A stretch of 64,000 nucleotides of DNA from Pseudomonas sp. MWU13-2100. Its GTDB lineage: Bacteria > Pseudomonadota > Gammaproteobacteria > Pseudomonadales > Pseudomonadaceae. Positions 9,405-16,050 of this stretch are shown here, piece by piece (position 1 is the first letter of the stretch; the number at the start of each line of letters is the position of its first letter). The stretch is from positions 50,003 through 114,002 of the forward strand of contig NZ_JALLIX010000018.1 of NCBI RefSeq assembly GCF_023242365.1. Direction: 5' to 3'. Under the pieces are notes generated by a model, which was not told the DNA's origin, made no database searches, and saw only the letters and a list, made by a program, of their open reading frames with translations. The position numbers and the translations under genes were made by a program.

Positions 9405-11105
9405 TTAGTCCTTGGTGACTCGGTTGACTTCTTCCAGGCTGGTTACGCCTTGCATGGCTTTTATCAAACCAGAAGTGCGCAGGTCATTGAAGCCGTCTTT
9501 GCGCATTTGCGCGGCGATTTCCAATGAATTGCCCTCGGCCATGATCAAGTGTTGCAGGTCGGGGGTGTTTTTCACCACCTCATAGATCCCGAGGCGACCT
9601 TTATAGCCGCCGTTGCATTGCTCGCAGCCAACCGGCTCATAAATCTTGAAGGTGCCAATGCGTTCTTGTGGAAAACCTTCCTTGAGCAGGGCTTCTTCGG
9701 GGATCTCGATTTCTTTCTTGCAGTGGCTGCACAGCTTGCGGGCCAGACGCTGGGCGATGATCAGGTTTACCGACGTCGCGATGTTGAAACCGGCGATGCC
9801 CATATTCTGTAGTCGGGTCAGGGTTTCAGCGGCACTATTGGTGTGCAGGGTGGAGAGGACCATGTGGCCGGTCTGGGCCGCCTTGATGGCGATCTCGGCG
9901 GTTTCCAGATCGCGGATCTCACCGACCATGATCACATCCGGGTCTTGCCGCAGGAAGGAACGAAGTGCTTGGGCAAAGTCCAACCCTTGCTTGGGGTTGA
10001 CGTTGACTTGGTTGATGCCTTCCATGTTGATTTCCACCGGGTCTTCAGCGGTGGAGATGTTGATATCCACGGTGTTGAGGATATTCAGGCCGGTGTAGAG
10101 CGAAACGGTTTTACCCGAGCCGGTTGGGCCGGTGACCAGGATCATCCCCTGCGGCTGCTTCAGCGCCGCCATATAGAGGGCTTTCTGATCCGGTTCGTAG
10201 CCCAGCGCGTCGATGCCCATTTGTGCGCTGGAGGGGTCGAGAATCCGCATTACGATCTTTTCGCCCCACAGCGTCGGCAAGGTGTTGACCCGGAAGTCGA
10301 TGGCCTTAGTCTTCGATATGCGCATTTTGATCCGGCCGTCCTGGGGCTTGCGACGTTCTGAAATATCCAGGTTCGCCATGACCTTCAGGCGGGCGGCGAT
10401 ACGGCTGGCGAGATGAATAGGCGGTTTGGCGACTTCACGTAGGATGCCGTCGGTACGTAGGCGAACCCGATAAGTCTTTTCATAGGGCTCGAAGTGCAAG
10501 TCTGAGGAGCCGCCCTTGATGGCATCCAGAAGCATCTTATTGACGAAGCGCACCACGGGGGCATCGTCGGCGTCCTGGCCGGCAATCTGCTCCTGCTTCT
10601 TGTCGTCAACCGATTCGATATCCAAGCCTTCGAGGTCGACGTCGCCCATTTCATCAAAACCGCTGGAGTTGCTGTCGAAAAATTTGTCGATAGCGTCGCT
10701 GAGTTTGTCGTCCTCGACCAGAATCGCCTCGGTGGTGAGGCCGGTACTGAATTGAATATCGGTAATAGCCTGGTGATTGCTTGGGTCGGAAATGCCGACG
10801 AACAGCTTGTTGCCGCGTCGCCATAGCGGTAGCACATGGTGCTGGCGGATCAGCTTTTCGCTGACCAGACCTTTGGGTTGGCTTTCTTTGTCCAGGCAGC
10901 TCAGGTCGAGCAGGGCTACGCCGAAGTGTTCAGAGGCAATTTCGGCCACTTGTCGACTTTTGAGCAGCTTGTTCTGGACGAGATAGCTGACGAGGGAAAC
11001 CCGATTGCGTTGGGCTTGCTGATATGCCTGCTGAGCATTTTTGTCGGTGAGTAACTCGGCTGCTACCAGTTGCTTGGCCAGGCCGGAAAGGGCGATATCA
11101 TTCAT
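9405..11105 (-). CDS. pilB: Type IV pilus extension ATPase PilB
   Basis: 566-residue cytoplasmic hexameric ATPase that drives pilus extension. It has the N-terminal MshEN/GSPII_E domain, Walker A GPTGSGKT, Asp box and Walker B region (DPDVIMVGEIRD), the His box (STLHTNSA) and the tetracysteine zinc site (CSHC ... CEQC) near the C-terminus. The ATG at 11105 gives the usual length; an in-frame codon at 11120 would add five residues. Confidence 0.96.
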   Translation of the reverse strand: MNDIALSGLAKQLVAAELLTDKNAQQAYQQAQRNRVSLVSYLVQNKLLKSRQVAEIASEHFGVALLDLSCLDKESQPKGLVSEKLIRQHHVLPLWRRGNKLFVGISDPSNHQAITDIQFSTGLTTEAILVEDDKLSDAIDKFFDSNSSGFDEMGDVDLEGLDIESVDDKKQEQIAGQDADDAPVVRFVNKMLLDAIKGGSSDLHFEPYEKTYRVRLRTDGILREVAKPPIHLASRIAARLKVMANLDISERRKPQDGRIKMRISKTKAIDFRVNTLPTLWGEKIVMRILDPSSAQMGIDALGYEPDQKALYMAALKQPQGMILVTGPTGSGKTVSLYTGLNILNTVDINISTAEDPVEINMEGINQVNVNPKQGLDFAQALRSFLRQDPDVIMVGEIRDLETAEIAIKAAQTGHMVLSTLHTNSAAETLTRLQNMGIAGFNIATSVNLIIAQRLARKLCSHCKKEIEIPEEALLKEGFPQERIGTFKIYEPVGCEQCNGGYKGRLGIYEVVKNTPDLQHLIMAEGNSLEIAAQMRKDGFNDLRTSGLIKAMQGVTSLEEVNRVTKD

Positions 11106-11179
11106 TAGAGCACCAAACACAAACAGTTGGACTCTTATAGCGTAGTCGGGCGATGCATGCCAAATTCAGGACGTTATGG

Positions 11180-11194
11180 TGACAAAAAATGTCA
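11180..11194. promoter_or_regulatory. Possible PilR-type activator site
   Basis: TGACA and TGTCA form an inverted repeat around five A, about 75 bases upstream of the -24 element of the pilA promoter. PilR sites in P. aeruginosa are described with TGTC cores, so an upstream activator site is a reasonable reading. The pilSR genes are not in the window. Confidence 0.4.
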
Positions 11195-11267
11195 GGTTGT
11201 GTTGCTTCAGAGCATCGTCATTGAGTTCGGAGTGCTGATGATGCAGCGAAATCGGAGGACGAGGCAG

Positions 11268-11284
11268 TGGCACGGACTATGCTA
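11268..11284 (+). promoter_or_regulatory. Sigma-54 promoter of pilA
   Basis: TGGCACG-GACT-ATGCT has the conserved GG at 11269-11270 and GC at 11281-11282, exactly 12 bases apart as the -24/-12 rule demands. It ends about 48 bases before the pilA start. The P. aeruginosa pilin gene is also RpoN-dependent. Confidence 0.8.
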
Positions 11285-11331
11285 GCTATTTATCAGGTTG
11301 CGAAAATTCCCCTCATGCTTGGAGACGCTAT

Positions 11332-11754
11332 ATGAACACTCAAAAGGGTTTTACGCTGATAGAATTAATGATAGTGGTTGCTATTATCGGTATTTTGGCT
11401 GCTGTGGCATTGCCTGCTTATCAGGACTATACAACTCGTGCAAAAGTGAGTGAAGTTATTGTTATGGCGGACCCTGCTAAAGTGGCCGTATCTGAAACGG
11501 CCGCATCGCTCGGTGGTTTGAGTAAGGTAACTTCAGCTAACAGTGGCTATGTGTTTCCAGGGGCTACTGCTCAAGTTTCTGGTGTGACTATTAAAGATAC
11601 AACTGGAGAAGTTACCGTAACTTCTGTTGTGACGGGAGCTACGGGTACGCTTGTATTTAAGCCAACGGATATTTCCGGTGGGCAGCTTACTTGGACATGT
11701 TCGGGTACTGGTAGCACAATTGATTCAAAGTTTCTCCCTGCGGCATGCCGTTGA
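11332..11754 (+). CDS. pilA: Type IVa major pilin
   Basis: 140-residue prepilin. The short leader MNTQKG is followed by the cut site and the methylated Phe of the conserved helix [27 protein letters not shown], including Glu5 of the mature protein. The C-terminal cysteine pair (TCSG ... PAACR) closes a D-region loop with 15 residues between the cysteines. The globular part is rich in Thr, Ser and Gly, candidate O-glycosylation sites. The gene is clearly AT-richer than pilB, as is usual for exchanged pilin alleles. GGAGA precedes the ATG and a sigma-54 promoter lies upstream. Confidence 0.95.
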   Translation: MNTQKGFTLIELMIVVAIIGILAAVALPAYQDYTTRAKVSEVIVMADPAKVAVSETAASLGGLSKVTSANSGYVFPGATAQVSGVTIKDTTGEVTVTSVVTGATGTLVFKPTDISGGQLTWTCSGTGSTIDSKFLPAACR

Positions 11755-11778
11755 GAGTGCTCTGAGTACCTGTTAATT

Positions 11779-11802
11779 AAGGCGCCGTGAGGTGCCTTTT
11801 TT
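11779..11802 (+). terminator. Terminator of pilA
   Basis: AAGGCGCC and GGTGCCTT (one G-U pair) around GTGA, then a T run. It separates the highly expressed pilin gene from the glycosyltransferase downstream. Confidence 0.85.
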
Positions 11803-11876
11803 AATGTGGGTTTTTGTGGGTGGTTGACGGTTTATTGGTGTAGAAAGTTGTTTGAGGGTTTGGAGGAGGGCGGTTT

Positions 11877-13244
11877 ATTTTTTATTATGCGCTTTTCATT
11901 TTCTTCTCTGCTATCCCGTTACTAGGTAGTCATGACGCTCAGCGTAGTGTTCAAGTGGTGATTGCTTTTGGTGCGCTATTTTTCTTATGGGGTAAATCTG
12001 AGTTTCACGCGTTTTTTGATCGATATACGTTGTGTGTGGGTGTCTTGATTTTCATTCAAGCAATATTCTCCTCATTAGAGGCGCATCAGCCAGAATGGGC
12101 CTTTGTTGAGGTCGCTTTAGTGGTTTCTTCAGTTTTGATGGTGTCTGTATTTTCTGGTGCGCGTTCTGAGGACGGTGGTAATAGAAAGGTTATTGTTTTT
12201 CTGATTTTTCTGTGCTCATTGAAAAGTGTTCAATTTTTATCTATCGCATTTACTGCCTTTACGAGCGGAGCTTCAGCTATAGACGCGGATCGCTTGATAA
12301 CTGGCTTCTCCAACAAGCGCTTCTACGGCCAATTCCAGACCTTCACCCTGCCGCTTTTAGCGCTCCCTCTTCTGCTGTCTACTACCAAACGCTCCACCCA
12401 AGTCTGGGTCTTCTCACTCCTGAGTCTCTGGTGGCTGATCGCAGTAACGGGTGGCACTCGCGGCACCTGGCTGGGTATGGGCGTAGCTGCCTGCGTGCTC
12501 TTCATCTGCGGTCACTCCGGCAAACGATGGATCACCTGGCAACTGCCCGCCGTCGTGGTGGGCGTGACACTTTACTGGCTGTTGTTCAGCGTTCTCACTG
12601 GCTACCTCGGCATAGAAGTGAGCAACTTCGCCAGTGATCGACTGACCACCTCCTTGTCAGGTCGAGGCCCTATCTGGCAACAAGCCTGGGACATGATCCG
12701 CGAACGCCCCTGGCTCGGCTTCGGCCCCATGCATTTCGCCGATATCCACAACCCCGTCGCCGCCCACCCGCATCAAGCCATCCTGCAATGGGCCAGCGAG
12801 TGGGGCATCCCTTCCACCTTGCTGGTCATGTGGCTAGTCGGACGCGGTTTGTGGGCAACCTTCCGCCTGATCCGCGAGCGCTCGACTTCCGACGACCCGA
12901 CCGATCTGCTGCGCCTGTGCCTGTTCGCCAGCCTGATCGGCGCCCTGACCCAGTCCATGGTCGACGGGGTGATCGTGATGCCGTACTCCCAGCTCTGGCT
13001 GTCGCTGGTGGTCGGCTGGCTGATGGCGCTGCATGTCTGGAAGGGCGAGCCGGCCAAGCCCAATGCCTTTATCCATTGGTCGTGGATGGGCATCAGCACT
13101 GCCGCCGTGCTGTTCCTGGTCTATGTAGTGATCCGCGACGTTCCCCATCTGGACGAGCGCAACAAACTCTACCAGCAGCAATACGGCGGCCATTTCCAGC
13201 CGCGCTTCTGGACCCAGGGCGTGATCGCGATCAAGCCCGACTAG
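11877..13244 (+). CDS. O-antigen-ligase-like protein, pilin glycosyltransferase candidate (TfpO/TfpW position)
   Basis: Polytopic membrane protein of the Wzy_C/WaaL superfamily with about ten to twelve membrane segments. The periplasmic loop contains LSGRGPIWQQAWDMIRERPWLGFGP and the conserved His region HPHQAILQWASEWG. It lies between pilA and tRNA-Thr, where P. aeruginosa keeps the pilin glycosyltransferases TfpO (PilO) or TfpW, so transfer of a glycan to PilA is the best guess. The first GTG in frame is 11955, but the frame is open from 11856 and encodes a convincing first membrane helix (FYYALFIFFSAIPLLG). A strong GGAGGAGG (11862-11869) points to an ATT start at 11877. The 5' third is AT-rich and the rest GC-rich. 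Confidence 0.8.
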   Translation: MFYYALFIFFSAIPLLGSHDAQRSVQVVIAFGALFFLWGKSEFHAFFDRYTLCVGVLIFIQAIFSSLEAHQPEWAFVEVALVVSSVLMVSVFSGARSEDGGNRKVIVFLIFLCSLKSVQFLSIAFTAFTSGASAIDADRLITGFSNKRFYGQFQTFTLPLLALPLLLSTTKRSTQVWVFSLLSLWWLIAVTGGTRGTWLGMGVAACVLFICGHSGKRWITWQLPAVVVGVTLYWLLFSVLTGYLGIEVSNFASDRLTTSLSGRGPIWQQAWDMIRERPWLGFGPMHFADIHNPVAAHPHQAILQWASEWGIPSTLLVMWLVGRGLWATFRLIRERSTSDDPTDLLRLCLFASLIGALTQSMVDGVIVMPYSQLWLSLVVGWLMALHVWKGEPAKPNAFIHWSWMGISTAAVLFLVYVVIRDVPHLDERNKLYQQQYGGHFQPRFWTQGVIAIKPD

Positions 13245-13283
13245 CTTGCCCGCTCCGGAATCGGATGCTAGCTTTAGCGCCAC

Positions 13284-13359
13284 GCCGGTGTAGCTCAGTC
13301 GGTAGAGCAGCGCACTCGTAACGCGAAGGTCGTAGGTTCGATTCCTATCTCCGGCACCA
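13284..13359 (+). tRNA. tRNA-Thr (CGT)
   Basis: 76-nt cloverleaf with acceptor arm starting GCCGGTG and ending CTCCGGC, anticodon CGT in CTCGTAA and an encoded CCA. A U-U mismatch lies in the acceptor stem. It is the conserved right border of the Pseudomonas pilA cassette, and the accessory patch begins within 100 bases of its end. Confidence 0.94.
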
Positions 13360-13457
13360 CATCAAGTTATCCGCTCGTTTCAGCCCACCCCAAGAATCTC
13401 CGCCGATCCATGGATGCTGCTGGTCTAAAGGAGCGGAATGCAAGGAATGGACTTTTT

Positions 13458-13715
13458 ATGACACCGGAGGAGTCCGCTATCGAGCAGGCGGCTTTTGAGT
13501 TCGCACGGACGAACCGCGCCGCCCTTGCCAGGAAAATCGCGGATATAGCGGTGTTTCCCAGTGAGGCCTCTCCATTTACCGTTTTCATGGCAGGATCGCC
13601 TGGAGCAGGAAAAACAGAAGTAGCCAAGGCGATAGCCGAAACCCTTGAGTCGTCAAATGGTTATGCTCCTCCACGACGAGTCTTGCGCATTGATCCCGAC
13701 GATTTCAGAAATCTG
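13458..13715 (+). pseudogene. Zeta-type toxin kinase, 5' fragment (split by IS)
   Basis: N-terminal 86 residues of a zeta-toxin-like P-loop kinase, a family that phosphorylates UDP-activated amino sugars and so poisons cell-wall synthesis. Walker A GSPGAGKT is at residues 46-53 and the substrate motif IDPDDFR at 79-84. The frame then runs into foreign sequence and stops at 13778. The missing continuation (PGYEGRNSYLFQRA) is found at 15216, after the insertion sequence. Start ATG at 13458 has AAGGA upstream; the frame is open further back to 13410 without a better start. The joined protein would have about 247 residues. Confidence 0.82.
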
Positions 13716-13736
13716 AGAATCATCTGGCCGGCCTCC

Positions 13737-13753
13737 CCACCTCACGGAGGTGG
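13737..13753 (+). other. Short perfect hairpin at the left end of the IS
   Basis: CCACCTC and GAGGTGG form a 7-bp stem around ACG, about 49 bases upstream of the transposase start. It could limit readthrough transcription or translation from the host gene into the transposase (inference). Confidence 0.5.
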
Positions 13754-13801
13754 CGCAAAATTCAAGGTGCGAACTTAGTCTTTTGCTGTGAGGAGGCCGT
13801 G

Positions 13802-14815
13802 ATGAAATTCTGTGGCATAGACCTGCATTCGAACAATAGTGTTGTGGTGGTAACCGACGAAATGGACCGGGTGCTGGTCAGTCGACGGTGCCCCAATGAG
13901 CTGACGCCAATCCTCTCGCTACTCGAGCCTCATCGTGCCGAACTGGTCGGTGTCGTGGTTGAGTCGACGTACAACTGGTACTGGTTGGTCGATGGCCTCA
14001 AGGCGGCGGGCTTCGAGGTTAAACTGGCGAACCCCGTGGCGATGAAACGCTACGACGGTTTAAAGCATTCCGACGACAAGGATGATGCGGCTTTCCTGGC
14101 ACATTTGCTGCGGCTCGGGATTTTGCCAACGGGGTACATCCACCCGCCGCAAGAACGAGCGCTACGAGATTTGGCGCGTAAACGCATTCAGTTGGTACGC
14201 AGTCGGACTCAGCACATTCTGGCCGTCGAAAACATCATGGCGCGTCAGTTTGGCCACCGGTTGAGCTGCAATGACGTCAAAGGGCTGTCAGCCACATCCG
14301 TGGACAGGCTAGGCCTGTCAACGGATGTGGCGCTGGCGATGAAAGCCAATGTTGCCATCATCCAGGCGGTGCAGGCTCAAATTGATTTTCTTGAGGACCG
14401 ATTGCTGCAGGAAGCCAGTCTGCGCCCAGAGTTTTCCTTATTGAAAACGATGCCCGGGATTGGCGAAGTTCTGGCTACGGTGATCATGCTGGAAACGGGA
14501 GATATTGAGCGCTTTGCCGACGTCGGCAACTTCGCTTCTTATGCCCGATGTGTAAAGAGCGCGCATTACTCCAACGGCAAGAAAAAGGGCGAAGGTAACA
14601 CCAAGAACGGCAATGCTTACTTGATCTGGGCCTTTATCGAAGCGGCGAATTTCGCTCGGCGTTTCAGTGATGATGCCAAACGCTTTTTCGAGAAAAAGAA
14701 AGCCAAGACCAATGCTGTGGTCGCCACGAAAGCGCTGGCTCACAAGCTGGCTCGGGCGAGTTACCACATTCTGAAGGAGAAACAGCCTTTCGATGCTAAA
14801 CGCTGTTTCGCCTGA
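13802..14815 (+). CDS. IS110-family transposase (RNA-guided recombinase)
   Basis: 337 residues with the two expected parts. The N-terminal RuvC-like domain has acidic residues in CGIDLHS, VVEST and HSDDKDDAAF (the DEDD set). The C-terminal transposase-20 domain has the helix-hairpin-helix TMPGIGEVLATVIM, then FASYARCV and GNAYLIWAFIEAA; the catalytic Ser is most likely in the FASYARC region. AGGAGG (13791-13796) supports the ATG at 13802. Members of this family recombine DNA with a guide RNA encoded in their own non-coding end. The gene looks intact. Confidence 0.93.
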   Translation: MKFCGIDLHSNNSVVVVTDEMDRVLVSRRCPNELTPILSLLEPHRAELVGVVVESTYNWYWLVDGLKAAGFEVKLANPVAMKRYDGLKHSDDKDDAAFLAHLLRLGILPTGYIHPPQERALRDLARKRIQLVRSRTQHILAVENIMARQFGHRLSCNDVKGLSATSVDRLGLSTDVALAMKANVAIIQAVQAQIDFLEDRLLQEASLRPEFSLLKTMPGIGEVLATVIMLETGDIERFADVGNFASYARCVKSAHYSNGKKKGEGNTKNGNAYLIWAFIEAANFARRFSDDAKRFFEKKKAKTNAVVATKALAHKLARASYHILKEKQPFDAKRCFA

Positions 14816-15215
14816 GGAGCGGATTAAGGTGATGGCCGGCCAACCAAAAAGGGACTGGGCGCGAACCATGAAATCTGAGTGGCGTCCGGCTGTCACCGCC
14901 TGAGTGTGTTGTAACCGGGTCGTCTGCCAAGTGAGCCCGCTGGGACTGGACGTGCTTTGCACGAGCCACAGTTCTGTGACACGTTTTGGACACAATGGCG
15001 GCACCAACGTTTCTCTGGGGCAGTTCTCTGCCAGGGCGGTGCATGCAATACCGCTACCGCTTGATCCACATGGGTGTCAGGCACGACTCGGTCGTAGCCA
15101 ATGACGAGGAAACGGATTCGACGGGTTCAACCAGACAGGTCGAGAAAGAGGGAAAACTCTGCAGTTAAAAACTGCAGAGCGAGTTGGCTTTTAGCCTTGA
15201 CTCGAGACCGGCTAA
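14816..15215 (+). ncRNA. Candidate guide RNA region (bridge RNA/seekRNA) of the IS
   Basis: 400 bases without any convincing coding frame between the transposase and the right end of the element. In IS1111-group elements this 3' region encodes the RNA that pairs with target and donor DNA. It holds several inverted repeats, among them the palindrome GGCCGGCC at 14834, whose 9-base form is repeated in reverse at the left end (13725-13733), and a perfect 10-bp stem at 15157-15179. The exact RNA ends cannot be read from sequence alone. Confidence 0.55.
15157..15179 (+). terminator. Perfect hairpin near the right end of the IS
   Basis: CTCTGCAGTT and AACTGCAGAG pair over 10 bp with a loop of three A. 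No long T run follows, so it may be part of the guide RNA rather than a classical terminator. Confidence 0.4.
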
Positions 15216-15701
15216 TGGGTGGTCCCTGGGTATGAAGGTCGCAATTCCTATCTGTTTCAGCGGGCTGTTACCAAAATCCTGGAAAAAGTCCTGGATCGCG
15301 CTTTTGAAAAGCGCCTTTCGTTTATCCTGGATGGAACAATGGCCAATTTCGAAGTGGCGCGCCGTAACATTGATCGAGTCTTGGGGAGCCAAAGAAACGC
15401 CCAGATCATGTACGTCTACCAACGACCCGAGCTTGCCTGGCAATTCGTGCAGGCCAGGGAAATCACTGAAGGTAGGAATATCCCTTTGTTGGAATTTTCC
15501 AGGCAGTTTGTCGCCGCACGCAGCAATATTGTCGAGCTCAAGCGCTTGTATGGTGACCGGATACAGGTAAAACTTCTCATCAAGGACATCGATTTCGCCG
15601 GCCGTGTGGTAGAGATCGATGCGGATAGCTCCACGATTGACGCCCTGATCCCTGAAACCTATGATCAGGCCGAGCTTGTTGAACGTTTAACCGAGGTATG
15701 A
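15216..15701 (+). pseudogene. Zeta-type toxin kinase, 3' fragment (split by IS)
   Basis: The remaining 161 residues of the kinase begun at 13458. They start with PGYEGRNSYLFQRA, the motif expected directly behind DPDDFR, then FILDGTMANFEVARRNID (Walker-B-like strand with the zeta LDGT signature) and YVYQRPELAWQFVQAREITEGRNIP with the lid Arg residues. A GTG at 15219 could start a truncated protein, but it would lack the P-loop and be inactive as a kinase. A stop codon (TAA, 15213-15215) lies just before, at the insertion boundary. Confidence 0.82.
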
Positions 15702-15705
15702 CGTC

Positions 15706-15885
15706 ATGACTACAGCAAAGACTGGTGAGCTCAGTGTTTTGGCTGATTTTTTTTCCAATGCCAGTGCGCAAACCAAGCGGGATGTATTCAATGTGGTGAT
15801 CAGCAAGGCTATTGCCGCACAGCGGGATGTCTTGCAGAAAGCGGAGGCAATCAAAGCTGCTCGGTCCGTGGACGCGAAAGCTTGA
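15706..15885 (+). CDS. Small ORF behind the zeta gene, possible antitoxin partner
   Basis: 59 residues, starting four bases after the zeta stop codon, so originally in one operon with it. Sequence is helical and lacks signal or membrane segments (MTTAKTGELSVLADFFSNAS ... ends ARSVDAKA). GAGG lies about ten bases upstream of the ATG. I do not recognise the family. Its size and tight linkage to a toxin gene make an antitoxin or immunity role possible; the known epsilon antitoxin is normally encoded upstream, and no such gene is seen there. Confidence 0.55.
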   Translation: MTTAKTGELSVLADFFSNASAQTKRDVFNVVISKAIAAQRDVLQKAEAIKAARSVDAKA

Positions 15886-16050
15886 GACTGAGTCGCGTCT
15901 TTAGTCAAAACCCAGCCCATGCCGTGGGTTTGAATGCTTGGCGTTTCATCCTCGACGTTTGAATCCTGATCTGTGTTGATGATGAGTTTTCGATTCATCC
16001 ACGTCCGAAAATGGCGAGAACAGCCCCATCACCGGTGCTAGTCTCTGCCC

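Larger units (their letters stand above)
13716..15215. mobile_element. IS110-family insertion sequence, IS1111 group
   Basis: About 1.5 kb inserted into the zeta gene. Limits come from rejoining the host frame: taking out 13716-15215 restores one continuous reading frame, and both ends may shift by several bases. Subterminal inverted repeats GCCGGCCTC (13727-13735) and GAGACCGGC (15204-15212, one mismatch when reversed) lie about 11 bases from the left and 3 from the right end. This layout, a single DEDD transposase with little sequence before it and about 400 non-coding bases after it, is typical of the IS1111 group. No target duplication is seen. Confidence 0.85.

Noticed and set aside
14438..15007. 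Minus-strand frame across the end of the transposase gene
   Set aside because: Overlaps the conserved transposase C-terminus; no motif; a second IS gene is not expected in this family.
15908..15931. AAACCCA/TGGGTTT inverted repeat behind the 59-residue ORF, as a terminator
   Set aside because: Only 7 bp with a 10-base loop and no T run; too weak to call.
13360..16050. Genomic island integrated into tRNA-Thr by an integrase
   Set aside because: No integrase gene and no repeat of the tRNA 3' end was found downstream; the patch contains only the zeta gene, the IS and a small ORF.
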